Origin: Myxococcales bacterium
GTDB taxonomy: Bacteria > Myxococcota_A > UBA9160 > SMWR01
Reading direction: 5' to 3'
DNA length: 42,118 nt
NCBI GenBank assembly: GCA_013215605.1
Contig: JABSQW010000175.1
Span: 1 to 42,118 of the forward strand
The notes below the pieces were generated by a model. It had not been told where the DNA came from and did no database searches. It saw only the letters and a list, made by a program, of their open reading frames with translations. The translations under genes were made by a program, and so were the position numbers. Below are positions 24,188 to 31,457 of the stretch, in pieces; within the stretch, counting starts at the first letter, position 1, and each line of letters starts with the position of its first letter.

Positions 24188-26060
24188 TGTGGGGGTCGGC
24201 GTCGCCCTGCAGGGCGGCGAGCTCCCGGTAGAGTCCCTCTTTGGCGACGAGCTCTTCGTGCGACCCGATCTGGGTGATGCGTCCGTGTTCGAGGACGACG
24301 ATGCGGTCGGCGCGACGCACCGTAGACAGGCGGTGCGCGATGACGAAGACGGTGCGCCGGTCGCCAAAGAGGCCCTCGATGGCGTCCTGGACGACACGCT
24401 CGCTCTTCGAATCGAGGGCGCTGGTGGCTTCGTCGAACACGAGGATCGCGGGATCCTTGAGCAGTGCACGTGCGATCGTGACGCGCTGGCGCTGGCCACC
24501 CGACAGGCGCACCCCCATCGCGCCCACCGGTGTGTCGTAGCCCTGCGGAAGCTGGTCGGCGAACTCGTCGACGCGGGCGGCGCGCGCTGCCGCGAGGACC
24601 TGGCCTTCGGAAGCGTCCGGGCGCGCATACGCGAGATTCTCGCGGAGTGTTCCGTCGAAAAGGAACGGATCCTGGCCCACGACCGCGATCTGCTCTAGCC
24701 ACGAATCTCGCCGGATCCCACGCAGGTCGATGCCGTCGATGTCGATGCGGCCGGACTTCGGGTCGTCGAACCGCAGGAGCAGGTCGACGAGAGTGGTCTT
24801 ACCGGCACCGCTCGGGCCCACGATCGCCAGGACCTCGCCCGCGCTCACATCGAGGGACACGTTCGAAAGCACGGATACGTCGTCGTAGGCGAACGAGACG
24901 TTGCGGATCGAGATGGTGCTCGGCGCGCCGCGGATCTCCACTGCGTCGGCGGGGTCGGGACTCTCCGCGGGTTCGTCGAGCATCTCGAAGAAGCGCACCG
25001 CAGAGGGTTGGGCGTCCATGAGTCGCACGAAGCCGCGCGCGAGGTCCTTCACTGGTTTGTACGCCGTGCCGAGGATCGCGGCGAAGGCCGCGAAGTCGCC
25101 GGGGGTCAGGTCCCACCAGCCGCGGGCGACGATCCACGTGCCCGCGACGATCACGCCGATGCCGACCGCAGAATTGAACATCTCGACGATGCTGCGCGCC
25201 GCGACACGGTTGCGCACGACGCGCATCGAGCGGCGGAAGAGGTGGTCGGTCTCGCGCCGGAACGCGGCGTTTTCGTTCTCCTCCGCTCGGAACGCCTTGA
25301 TGACCTTGATGCCGGAGAGGATCTCGACGAGGCGCTGCGTGACGTCGGCGATCTTCTCCTGGCGGCGTCGCGCGGTCTTCCGAATGCGACGTCCGAACAG
25401 CGAGATCACGCCGAACAGGATCGGGGCCAGCAGCAGGGAGGCCATGGCGAGAGGCGGCGAGAGAGCGAACAGGAACGCGATCCCCATACAGATGCTGAGG
25501 GCCGATACGAGCACGGTGCCGAAGACCAGGCGCAGCGCGCCCTGCGCCGAGTCGACGTCTTCGAGTGTCCGCGAGACGATGTCGCCGCGTCTCTGGTCGC
25601 GGTGGTAGCGGAGCGGCAGCGCGAGCAGATGTGCGCACACGTCCTGCTTGATGGAGATGTGGATCCGGCCGAGCACCCACTCCTCGAGTGTGCTGCGTGC
25701 GAACAGCAGGCAGGGCAGGACGACGATCAAACCGCAGGCTGCCATGACGATCGAGGCGAACCGGCCGCGGATCTCCTCGATCGGCGCCGTGCCCCGGGTG
25801 AGGCCCGGCGGAGCGATTCCTTTGGCGGCTGTCCCCACGCTCGGATCGGGCGCGCCCAGCTCCGGGAGCCAACGCTGCTGGGTGGTTTCCGAGATCACGA
25901 CGCCCGGCACGACGACCTCGTCGAGCAGCGGCTTGATGAGGTACACGCGCAGATAACGGCTACCGCTGTAGGCCGCCGACAGCAGCAACGCCAAGCCGAT
26001 CAGGCCCAGCCAGGGCCTCGCGTAGCCCAGCAGCCGCACGAGGGTTCCAGTCGTCGTCAC
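24174..26060 (-). CDS. MsbA-like ABC exporter (full half-transporter)
   Basis: A 628-residue half-transporter: six-helix membrane domain (about 10-345), then an ATPase domain with Walker A GPSGAGKTT, signature RLSGGQRQRV, Walker B ILVFDEATSALD and the switch histidine in VIAHRLSTV; all are canonical, so it should work as a homodimer. The periplasmic loop between helices 1 and 2 is about 50 residues (about 34-85), much longer than in E. coli MsbA. The GTG at 26060 is chosen because GGAGGG lies about 7 bases upstream. The gene is convergent with the LpxO-like gene and overlaps it by 14 bases. Flipping of lipid A-core is likely from context; other lipids or peptides are possible. Confidence 0.88.
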   Translation of the reverse strand: MTTTGTLVRLLGYARPWLGLIGLALLLSAAYSGSRYLRVYLIKPLLDEVVVPGVVISETTQQRWLPELGAPDPSVGTAAKGIAPPGLTRGTAPIEEIRGRFASIVMAACGLIVVLPCLLFARSTLEEWVLGRIHISIKQDVCAHLLALPLRYHRDQRRGDIVSRTLEDVDSAQGALRLVFGTVLVSALSICMGIAFLFALSPPLAMASLLLAPILFGVISLFGRRIRKTARRRQEKIADVTQRLVEILSGIKVIKAFRAEENENAAFRRETDHLFRRSMRVVRNRVAARSIVEMFNSAVGIGVIVAGTWIVARGWWDLTPGDFAAFAAILGTAYKPVKDLARGFVRLMDAQPSAVRFFEMLDEPAESPDPADAVEIRGAPSTISIRNVSFAYDDVSVLSNVSLDVSAGEVLAIVGPSGAGKTTLVDLLLRFDDPKSGRIDIDGIDLRGIRRDSWLEQIAVVGQDPFLFDGTLRENLAYARPDASEGQVLAAARAARVDEFADQLPQGYDTPVGAMGVRLSGGQRQRVTIARALLKDPAILVFDEATSALDSKSERVVQDAIEGLFGDRRTVFVIAHRLSTVRRADRIVVLEHGRITQIGSHEELVAKEGLYRELAALQGDADPHITTF

Positions 26061-26222
26061 GACATCCCTCCGTGCAGGCCGGGGTTTCCGGTCGCCACCA
26101 TCGATCGACTCATCGGCGCTCGTGCAGCTCGTCGAGTCCCGGCCGAAAGCCGCTTCCCGGGCGAGGGTACGCCTCTGTGGAAGCACGCGGCAGAAGACGA
26201 TCGGCTTCTTCCGCCCAGGCTC

Positions 26223-27656
26223 CTAGCCCCCGAGGCTCGCCGCGATGGCTTCCCCGCCGCGCCACCCGAGCAGAATGTCGCCCTCGAAGCCGAGCCCGGC
26301 GACCCCCCCTCGGTCGAGTACGTAGCACGATGGCTTGATCGACAGGCGGAACGCGCTCGCCCGCCCCTCGGGTCCCGGATCGATCAGCAGCTCCTCGTCG
26401 TCCCATTTCGGTCGCGTCGTCGGACGGCGCTCGAGCCGCTCGGCGTCGAAGGGAATCAGACTGCGCACGGCGGCCAGCATCTCGGATTCGCGGGCCGCGA
26501 CGTCGGCCTCGGAGACCGACAGCACGGAGCTGGCGACCAGGTCCGCCGGCTTCTTCGCGCCTGAATCTCTTGGGCGGTGGACGCTGAGCGTGACGACGTT
26601 GGTTCCCTCGATTGGGCGCTGGGGGTCACCGATCAGGAGGACGCGATCGCACATGCCCTCGGGGATCAGCGACTTGGGGAGTGTCAGGTGCAGGCGGTGG
26701 CGGCGAAGCGAGGGTGCGGGGCCGGACAGCAGATCGGGCAGCGGATCCTGGTCGATCGCCGTGGCGAGCGCCGCGCGCGGCGCGTTCAGCACGAGGGTCC
26801 GTCCGACCCAGACCTCGCCGCTTTCGTCGAGGGCAATGCCCGGCTGGTTGGCTGCGGCGACGAGGCGGAAGGCTCCGTTGACCGTTCGGAACTCCCCGAA
26901 GAGCGCCTCGATGCGGCGGCGCAGTAGCGCTCGCAGCCACGGCGGGCCGTCGGCGATCACCGCGCCGCCTTCGAGAGCGGCGCCGAGCAGCCGGGCCTGT
27001 GCCTCCTCTGAAGCCGGCGAGGACGCGAGGTTCGACAGTGCGTGCAGCTGCGCCTCGAGCAGAGGGGTGAGCTCGGGAGGCGCGTCGCGCAGCTCGTCCG
27101 GAAGGCCTCGGGCCGAGTCCGGCGGCGGCCTCGTGACGTGGCCCGCTCCCTTTTCGCCCGCCAAGCGCGCCACCAGCGCCGGGCGTCGACCGGATCGCAC
27201 GATGGGCGCGGCGAGGATGGCGGCCCGCTCGAGCTGGGCGGCGTGGGTGAGCGCACGGATCAGTCCGGAAGCCTGGGCGGAATCCGCGAAGCCCCAGCGC
27301 GTGTACTCCTCCCCGGTCCACACGGGCTCCCCCACGTCGAGGCGCGCATCCGGCAGCGCGATCTGGAACGCCAACGGCTCGTGGACGACGTTGCGCCGGT
27401 CGATCAGCGGCAGACCGAGCGCGCGCAGACAGCCGCCGAGCACGTCGTCGGGAGCGGCGCCGGTCATCAGGAATGGCTCGCGCAAGCCCGGGAAGGCGTC
27501 GTTGTGTCCGCTCTCTTCGAGGATCAGAACCCGCGCGCCCCGGCGACCGATCTGGATCGCCGCGATCAGACCGGGCAGGGCGCTGCCGAGCACTACCGCG
27601 TCCCAACGACGGGTGCGCAGCGAAGCCTTCGCCGGTGTGGCGGGCAGCCCGCGCAT
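26223..27656 (-). CDS. FAD-dependent oxidoreductase, function unknown
   Basis: A 477-residue protein with an N-terminal dinucleotide-binding strand-turn-helix (WDAVVLGSALPGLIAAIQ then GARVLILEES, about 18-48). The loop reads GSALPG rather than the usual GxGxxG. It ends with GGVAGLGFEGDILLGWRGG, resembling the C-terminal FAD-contacting segment of phytoene-desaturase/amine-oxidase type flavoproteins. The middle is not similar to any family I can name. The ATG overlaps the purM stop (TGATG), so it is the second gene of a purM operon. A role in purine synthesis is not implied by sequence; a carotenoid- or lipid-type desaturase or isomerase is one guess I cannot support further. Confidence 0.72.
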   Translation of the reverse strand: MRGLPATPAKASLRTRRWDAVVLGSALPGLIAAIQIGRRGARVLILEESGHNDAFPGLREPFLMTGAAPDDVLGGCLRALGLPLIDRRNVVHEPLAFQIALPDARLDVGEPVWTGEEYTRWGFADSAQASGLIRALTHAAQLERAAILAAPIVRSGRRPALVARLAGEKGAGHVTRPPPDSARGLPDELRDAPPELTPLLEAQLHALSNLASSPASEEAQARLLGAALEGGAVIADGPPWLRALLRRRIEALFGEFRTVNGAFRLVAAANQPGIALDESGEVWVGRTLVLNAPRAALATAIDQDPLPDLLSGPAPSLRRHRLHLTLPKSLIPEGMCDRVLLIGDPQRPIEGTNVVTLSVHRPRDSGAKKPADLVASSVLSVSEADVAARESEMLAAVRSLIPFDAERLERRPTTRPKWDDEELLIDPGPEGRASAFRLSIKPSCYVLDRGGVAGLGFEGDILLGWRGGEAIAASLGG

Positions 27657-28792
27657 CAGTCTCCGGACGTGTCCTCTTCGATGAAGCCGCGTTCGAAGAA
27701 GAGGGGCGGCTCGTCGGGCTCTCTGGCTTCGATCGTGCCGACGTGGTAGGCGCGCTCCCCGAGCGCCCTCAGGCGCTCGATGATCTCCACCTCCAGCGAC
27801 GGATCGACGATCAGGAGCATTCCGACGCCGCAGTTGAACACCCGCAGCATCTCGCTCTCGGGGATCTCCCCGTGCTGCTGGAGCCAGCCAAAGATGGGCG
27901 GGCGTGGCCAGGAGTCGGGATCGATACGGGCGCGCACGGCGTTCGGGAGGACGCGCGGAACGTTGCCGATGAAGCCGCCGCCCGTGATGTGGATCATGCC
28001 CTTGATGGAGAAGTCGCGCAGGACGTTGAGGAGCGGCTTCACGTAGATGCGGGTGGGGGCGAGGAGCGCGCTCGCGAGCGTCGTGTTGAGGTCCTCGTCT
28101 TCGGCTCGCAGCTCCGCTTTGCCGGCGTTGACCGCCGACTCGACGATCTCGCGGATGAGGCTGTAGCCGTTGCTGTGACAGCCGCTCGACGCCAGGCCGA
28201 GGATCGTGTCGCCGTGGCTGATGGTCGAGCCGTCGATCACCTTGTCGCGATCGACCACGCCGACACCGAAGCCCACGAGCTCGATGTCGCCCTCCTGGTA
28301 GACGCCCGGCATGCTCGCGGTCTCACCGCCGAGCAGCGCGCAGCCCGCACGCCGGCAGCCCTCGGCGATGCCGCGCAGAGCCCGGCGGGCTCGCTCGGGG
28401 TCGAGACTGTTCATGGCGAGGTAGTCGAGGAAGACGAGCGGCTCGGCGCCCTGCACGATCATATCGTTCACGACCATGGCCACGCAGTCGATACCGACGG
28501 TGTCGTAGCGCTCGAGCTCGGCAGCGAGCTTGAGCTTCGTGCCGACGCCGTCGTTGCAGGCGACGAAGATCGGGTTCTTGTAGCGCTCGGGGGCCTTGAA
28601 GAGGCCCGCGAAGCCACCGACCGGCGACAGGATCTCCGGGCGCATCGTCGGACGCGTGATCGCGGCGATGTCGTCGACGAAGCCCTCGTCGCGGTCGAGA
28701 TCGACGCCCGCGCGCGCGTAGGCGGGCGCCGTTGGGGTATGGGACTCCGCTTCGGCCTCGTCGAGGCTCTCGGGGGGCTCGGGGGTACTCAC
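27656..28792 (-). CDS. purM: PurM, phosphoribosylformylglycinamidine cyclo-ligase (AIR synthetase)
   Basis: Fifth step of de novo purine synthesis, closing FGAM to AIR with ATP. The 378-residue protein (from GTG 28792) has an acidic, disordered extension of about 20 residues, YARAGVDLDRDEGFVDDI, NDGVGTKLKLA, MVVNDMIVQGAEPLVFLDYLA, GGETASMPGVY, SSGCHSNGYSL and ITGGGFIGNVPRVLP, all standard. A second GTG 6 codons upstream (28810) is possible. I prefer 28792 because a TATCCA at 28806-28801 then lies 8 bases before the start, as at two other genes here. It is followed by a coupled FAD oxidoreductase gene and diverges from a GT2/ABC run. Confidence 0.94.
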   Translation of the reverse strand: MSTPEPPESLDEAEAESHTPTAPAYARAGVDLDRDEGFVDDIAAITRPTMRPEILSPVGGFAGLFKAPERYKNPIFVACNDGVGTKLKLAAELERYDTVGIDCVAMVVNDMIVQGAEPLVFLDYLAMNSLDPERARRALRGIAEGCRRAGCALLGGETASMPGVYQEGDIELVGFGVGVVDRDKVIDGSTISHGDTILGLASSGCHSNGYSLIREIVESAVNAGKAELRAEDEDLNTTLASALLAPTRIYVKPLLNVLRDFSIKGMIHITGGGFIGNVPRVLPNAVRARIDPDSWPRPPIFGWLQQHGEIPESEMLRVFNCGVGMLLIVDPSLEVEIIERLRALGERAYHVGTIEAREPDEPPLFFERGFIEEDTSGD

Positions 28793-28806
28793 GTCCCGGA
28801 TGGATA
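28793..28806 (-). promoter_or_regulatory. -10-like TATCCA directly before purM
   Basis: On the minus strand TATCCA (28806-28801) is followed by 8 bases and GTG (28792). There is no Shine-Dalgarno sequence in the interval. GAGGA lies 18 bases further upstream (28829-28825). The spacing would place the transcript start at about the GTG, a leaderless arrangement. Prediction only. Confidence 0.33.
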
Positions 28807-28830
28807 GCACGGCACGCCGTCACGTCCTCG

Positions 28831-28861
28831 GGGTCGATCTGGGCAAGGCCCAGATCGGCCC
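28831..28861. repeat. 14-bp near-perfect hairpin between divergent purM and GT2/ABC genes
   Basis: GGGTCGATCTGGGC (28831-28844) pairs with GCCCAGATCGGCCC (28848-28861) over 14 positions, with one T-G wobble and an AAG loop; the inner 10 pairs are perfect. It is the strongest local inverted repeat I found. It could be an operator for the divergent promoters or an RNA hairpin in the leader of the GT2/ABC run. A short pyrimidine run (TTCTCC) follows on the plus strand, but a terminator is unlikely here because no plus-strand gene ends just upstream. Confidence 0.5.
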
Positions 28862-28965
28862 TTCTCCGCTCGCTGCGCGCGCTTCCCCAGGACTGGGCTG
28901 TGCGCCGTGAGCCGATGGCGAGCGAAGCCGGATCGGGTCTCCGGAAACCGTGGCATCATGGGTTG

Positions 28966-29634
28966 GTGGATGCTTCGGTGGTGATTCCGACGCTCGATGA
29001 GGAAGAGCAGGTCGTGGACGCCATCCGAAGCGCGAGCGCGCCCGGTGTCGAGGTTCTCGTCGTGGACGGTGGAAGCCGGGACGCCACGCGGTTGCGCGCC
29101 AAGGCTGCGGGAGCTCGGGTGCTCGAGTCCCCGCCGGGGCGTGCGCGCCAACTGGATGTCGGGGCCCGCAGCGCGAAGGGCGGCGTGATCGTCTTTCTCC
29201 ACGCGGATACCCGGCTTCCGCCGGGTTTTGCCGACGCCATCCGGGCGGCGCTCCGCGATCCCGCTACCGTGGGCGGAGCGTTCCGTTTTCGGTTCGATCA
29301 GCACACGGTGGCCCTGCGCATTGTCGAGTGGGGAAGCCGGCTGCGCGTAGCGGCACTCGGGTTGCCCTACGGCGACCAGGCGCTGTTCGTGCGCCGCTCG
29401 GTGCTCGAAGCGATTGGCGGAATTCCCATGGCTCCGATCATGGAGGACCTCGATCTCGTGAAGGCGATGAGACAGCGCGGAAGGCTCGCTCGGCTGGGCG
29501 CGCCCGCCACGACGTCGGCGCGGCGCCACCGCGCTCACGGCGTGTTCCGCACGGCCTTCCTCCACTCGCTGGCGGTCCTGGCCTGGGGTCTCGGGATCGA
29601 CCGTCGGCGCATCGCCCGGTGGCTCGGCCGATGA
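28966..29634 (+). CDS. GT2 glycosyltransferase of the TIGR04283 type
   Basis: A 222-residue compact GT-A glycosyltransferase. It has VVIPTLDEEEQVVDAI at the start, VVDGGSRDATR for nucleotide binding, FLHADTRLPPGF with the metal-binding HAD, and GLPYGDQALFVRR followed by GGIPMAPIMEDLDL, which is typical of the TIGR04283 family. Some members are linked to arsenosugar biosynthesis, but no arsenic gene is nearby, so that role is not supported. The GTG at 28966 gives the family's usual start directly at the first strand; ATG 28915, in frame, would add 17 residues. The stop overlaps the following ABC gene (ATGA), suggesting its product, perhaps a glycolipid, may be exported. Confidence 0.8.
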   Translation: MDASVVIPTLDEEEQVVDAIRSASAPGVEVLVVDGGSRDATRLRAKAAGARVLESPPGRARQLDVGARSAKGGVIVFLHADTRLPPGFADAIRAALRDPATVGGAFRFRFDQHTVALRIVEWGSRLRVAALGLPYGDQALFVRRSVLEAIGGIPMAPIMEDLDLVKAMRQRGRLARLGAPATTSARRHRAHGVFRTAFLHSLAVLAWGLGIDRRRIARWLGR

Positions 29635-31457
29635 GCACGAGTCCCATCCGCTCCGCGCTCCGCCGCCTCGGCGTCTATATCAACCGAAACCGCGCTTTCT
29701 ACGCGGTCTGGGTCGTCCTGACCCTCGGCTACGTGGCGTGCTTCGTGTCGGTGCCATTGCTCGTGGGCTGGTGCATCGAGGCGGCCGGGTCCGGACCGGG
29801 GCCCGAGCTCACGCGTGCAGTCGGACGGCTCTTGATGGTGACGCTACTGCTCGCGGCGCTGCGCTTTTTCTCGCGCACGCTGATCTTCAACGCGGCTCGC
29901 GAGATCGAGTACGAGATCCGCAACGACCTCTTCGGGCACCTGCAGAAGCTCCCCCAGTCGTTCTACTTCCGCTGGCGGACGGGCGACATCATGAGCCGCT
30001 GCGTCAACGACGTGAATGCGGTGCGGATGATGCTCGGCGTGGGCGTGCTCAATGTCGTACAGACGCCACTCATGTACATCCTGTCGATCGTTGCGATGGC
30101 TGCGATCAACAGCCAGCTCGCGCTCCTCGTGCTCGTCCCGTATCCCGCGTTCGTCGTCATCGCGCGCGTGTTCGGCCGGCGGATCCACCACTGGAGCCTG
30201 CTCACTCAGCAGGGACTCGGGCAGCTGTCGAACCAACTCCAGGAGTCGATCGCCGGCATCGCAGTGGTGAAGGCGTACGCGATGGAAGACGTGACCCGGA
30301 GCCGCTTCGCCGACGTCAATCAGGAGCTCCTCCGCCGCCAACTCGGACTCGTCCGCGCCAACGCCGCGATGCCCGCCATCGTGAACCTCCTCCCTGCGGC
30401 GGCCATGTGGATCATTCTTCTCGTCGGCGGAAACCTGCTCAGCACCGGCGGTATGAAGGTCTCCGAGTTCTTCACCTTCGCGATGTACGTCTATCAGCTC
30501 ACGTTTCCCACCTTCATCATGGGTTGGGTCGTCGCGATAGTGCAGCGCGGCGCCGCATCGATGCAGCGCCTCGACGAGCTGCTCTCCGAGGTACCCTCGA
30601 TCGCCGACGCCGAAGACGCGGTCGCCGACGCCTCGATTCGCGGCGAGATCGAATTCCGCGACCTTACGTTCCGCTACCCCGGGGCGGGCCGCGAACCCGC
30701 ACTGCGCGGGATTTCCTTCACGATCCCGGCGGGCTCGACCCTCGGCGTCGTGGGGCCCGTCGGCTCGGGAAAGACGACCCTCACCAGTGTGATCCCGCGA
30801 CTCTTCGAGGTCGACGACGGTCAGGTTTTCATCGACGGGATCGACGTGAACCGCATCCCGCTGGCGACTCTGCGCTCGTCCATCGCGATGGTCCCGCAGG
30901 ACTCCTTCCTGTTCTCGATGAGCCTCGCCGACAACATCGCGTTCGGACTCCACGCGGGACGCGACGGCCACGGCAACGGCGAGCCCACGGAGGACCCGGT
31001 GAGAGAGGCGGCCGGGCGCGCGCAGCTCGCGAAGGACGTCGCCGAGCTGCCCCACGGCTACGCGACGATCGTGGGCGAGCGCGGCGTGATGCTCTCGGGC
31101 GGGCAGCGGCAGCGCACGGCCCTCGCGCGTGCCCTCGCGCTGCGGCCGGAGATCCTGATCCTCGACGACACGCTGTCGAGCGTCGATGCCGCCACCGAGG
31201 TGGCGATCCAGAACGAGCTCGAGTCGCTGTTCTCCGGGCGCACCGTCGTCGTGGTGTCGCACCGGGTCAGCAGTGTGCGCGAGGCGGACAAGATCGTGGT
31301 GCTCGACGAGGGGCGCATCGTAGAAGAGGGCACGCATCACGAGCTCGTGCGCTTGGGCGGCCTGTACGCGCGGCTCGCGTGGAAACAGGCGCGCGAAGAA
31401 GGCGATCGCACGGCGGATGCGCCGCTCTCCGAGCCCACCGCGGGAGAGCCGCTGTGA
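29631..31457 (+). CDS. ABC exporter half-transporter, MdlA-like, with degenerate ATP site
   Basis: A 608-residue half-transporter: six membrane helices (about 18-320), then an ATPase domain with Walker A GPVGSGKTT (about 375-383), signature LSGGQRQRTAL (about 489) and Walker B ILILDDTLSS (510-518). The residue after the Walker B aspartate is Asp513, not the catalytic Glu; the switch histidine is present in VVSHRVSSV. This Asp is typical of one partner in heterodimeric exporters such as MdlA, BmrC and TM287. The ATG overlaps the GT2 stop, and its own stop overlaps the second half-transporter (GTGA), so the pair is translationally coupled. Substrate unknown; a lipid or glycolipid is plausible from the neighbour. 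Confidence 0.88.
   Translation: MSTSPIRSALRRLGVYINRNRAFYAVWVVLTLGYVACFVSVPLLVGWCIEAAGSGPGPELTRAVGRLLMVTLLLAALRFFSRTLIFNAAREIEYEIRNDLFGHLQKLPQSFYFRWRTGDIMSRCVNDVNAVRMMLGVGVLNVVQTPLMYILSIVAMAAINSQLALLVLVPYPAFVVIARVFGRRIHHWSLLTQQGLGQLSNQLQESIAGIAVVKAYAMEDVTRSRFADVNQELLRRQLGLVRANAAMPAIVNLLPAAAMWIILLVGGNLLSTGGMKVSEFFTFAMYVYQLTFPTFIMGWVVAIVQRGAASMQRLDELLSEVPSIADAEDAVADASIRGEIEFRDLTFRYPGAGREPALRGISFTIPAGSTLGVVGPVGSGKTTLTSVIPRLFEVDDGQVFIDGIDVNRIPLATLRSSIAMVPQDSFLFSMSLADNIAFGLHAGRDGHGNGEPTEDPVREAAGRAQLAKDVAELPHGYATIVGERGVMLSGGQRQRTALARALALRPEILILDDTLSSVDAATEVAIQNELESLFSGRTVVVVSHRVSSVREADKIVVLDEGRIVEEGTHHELVRLGGLYARLAWKQAREEGDRTADAPLSEPTAGEPL

Noticed and set aside
26061-26222. Possible small gene or promoter in the 162-base gap between the MsbA-like and flavoprotein genes
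   Set aside because: Apart from the ribosome site of the MsbA-like gene (near 26067-26072) I found no coding frame with a credible start, no clear promoter pair and no strong repeat.
28966-29634. Arsenosugar biosynthesis as the role of the TIGR04283-type glycosyltransferase
   Set aside because: No ArsS, ArsM or other arsenic gene is nearby; the family name alone is not enough.
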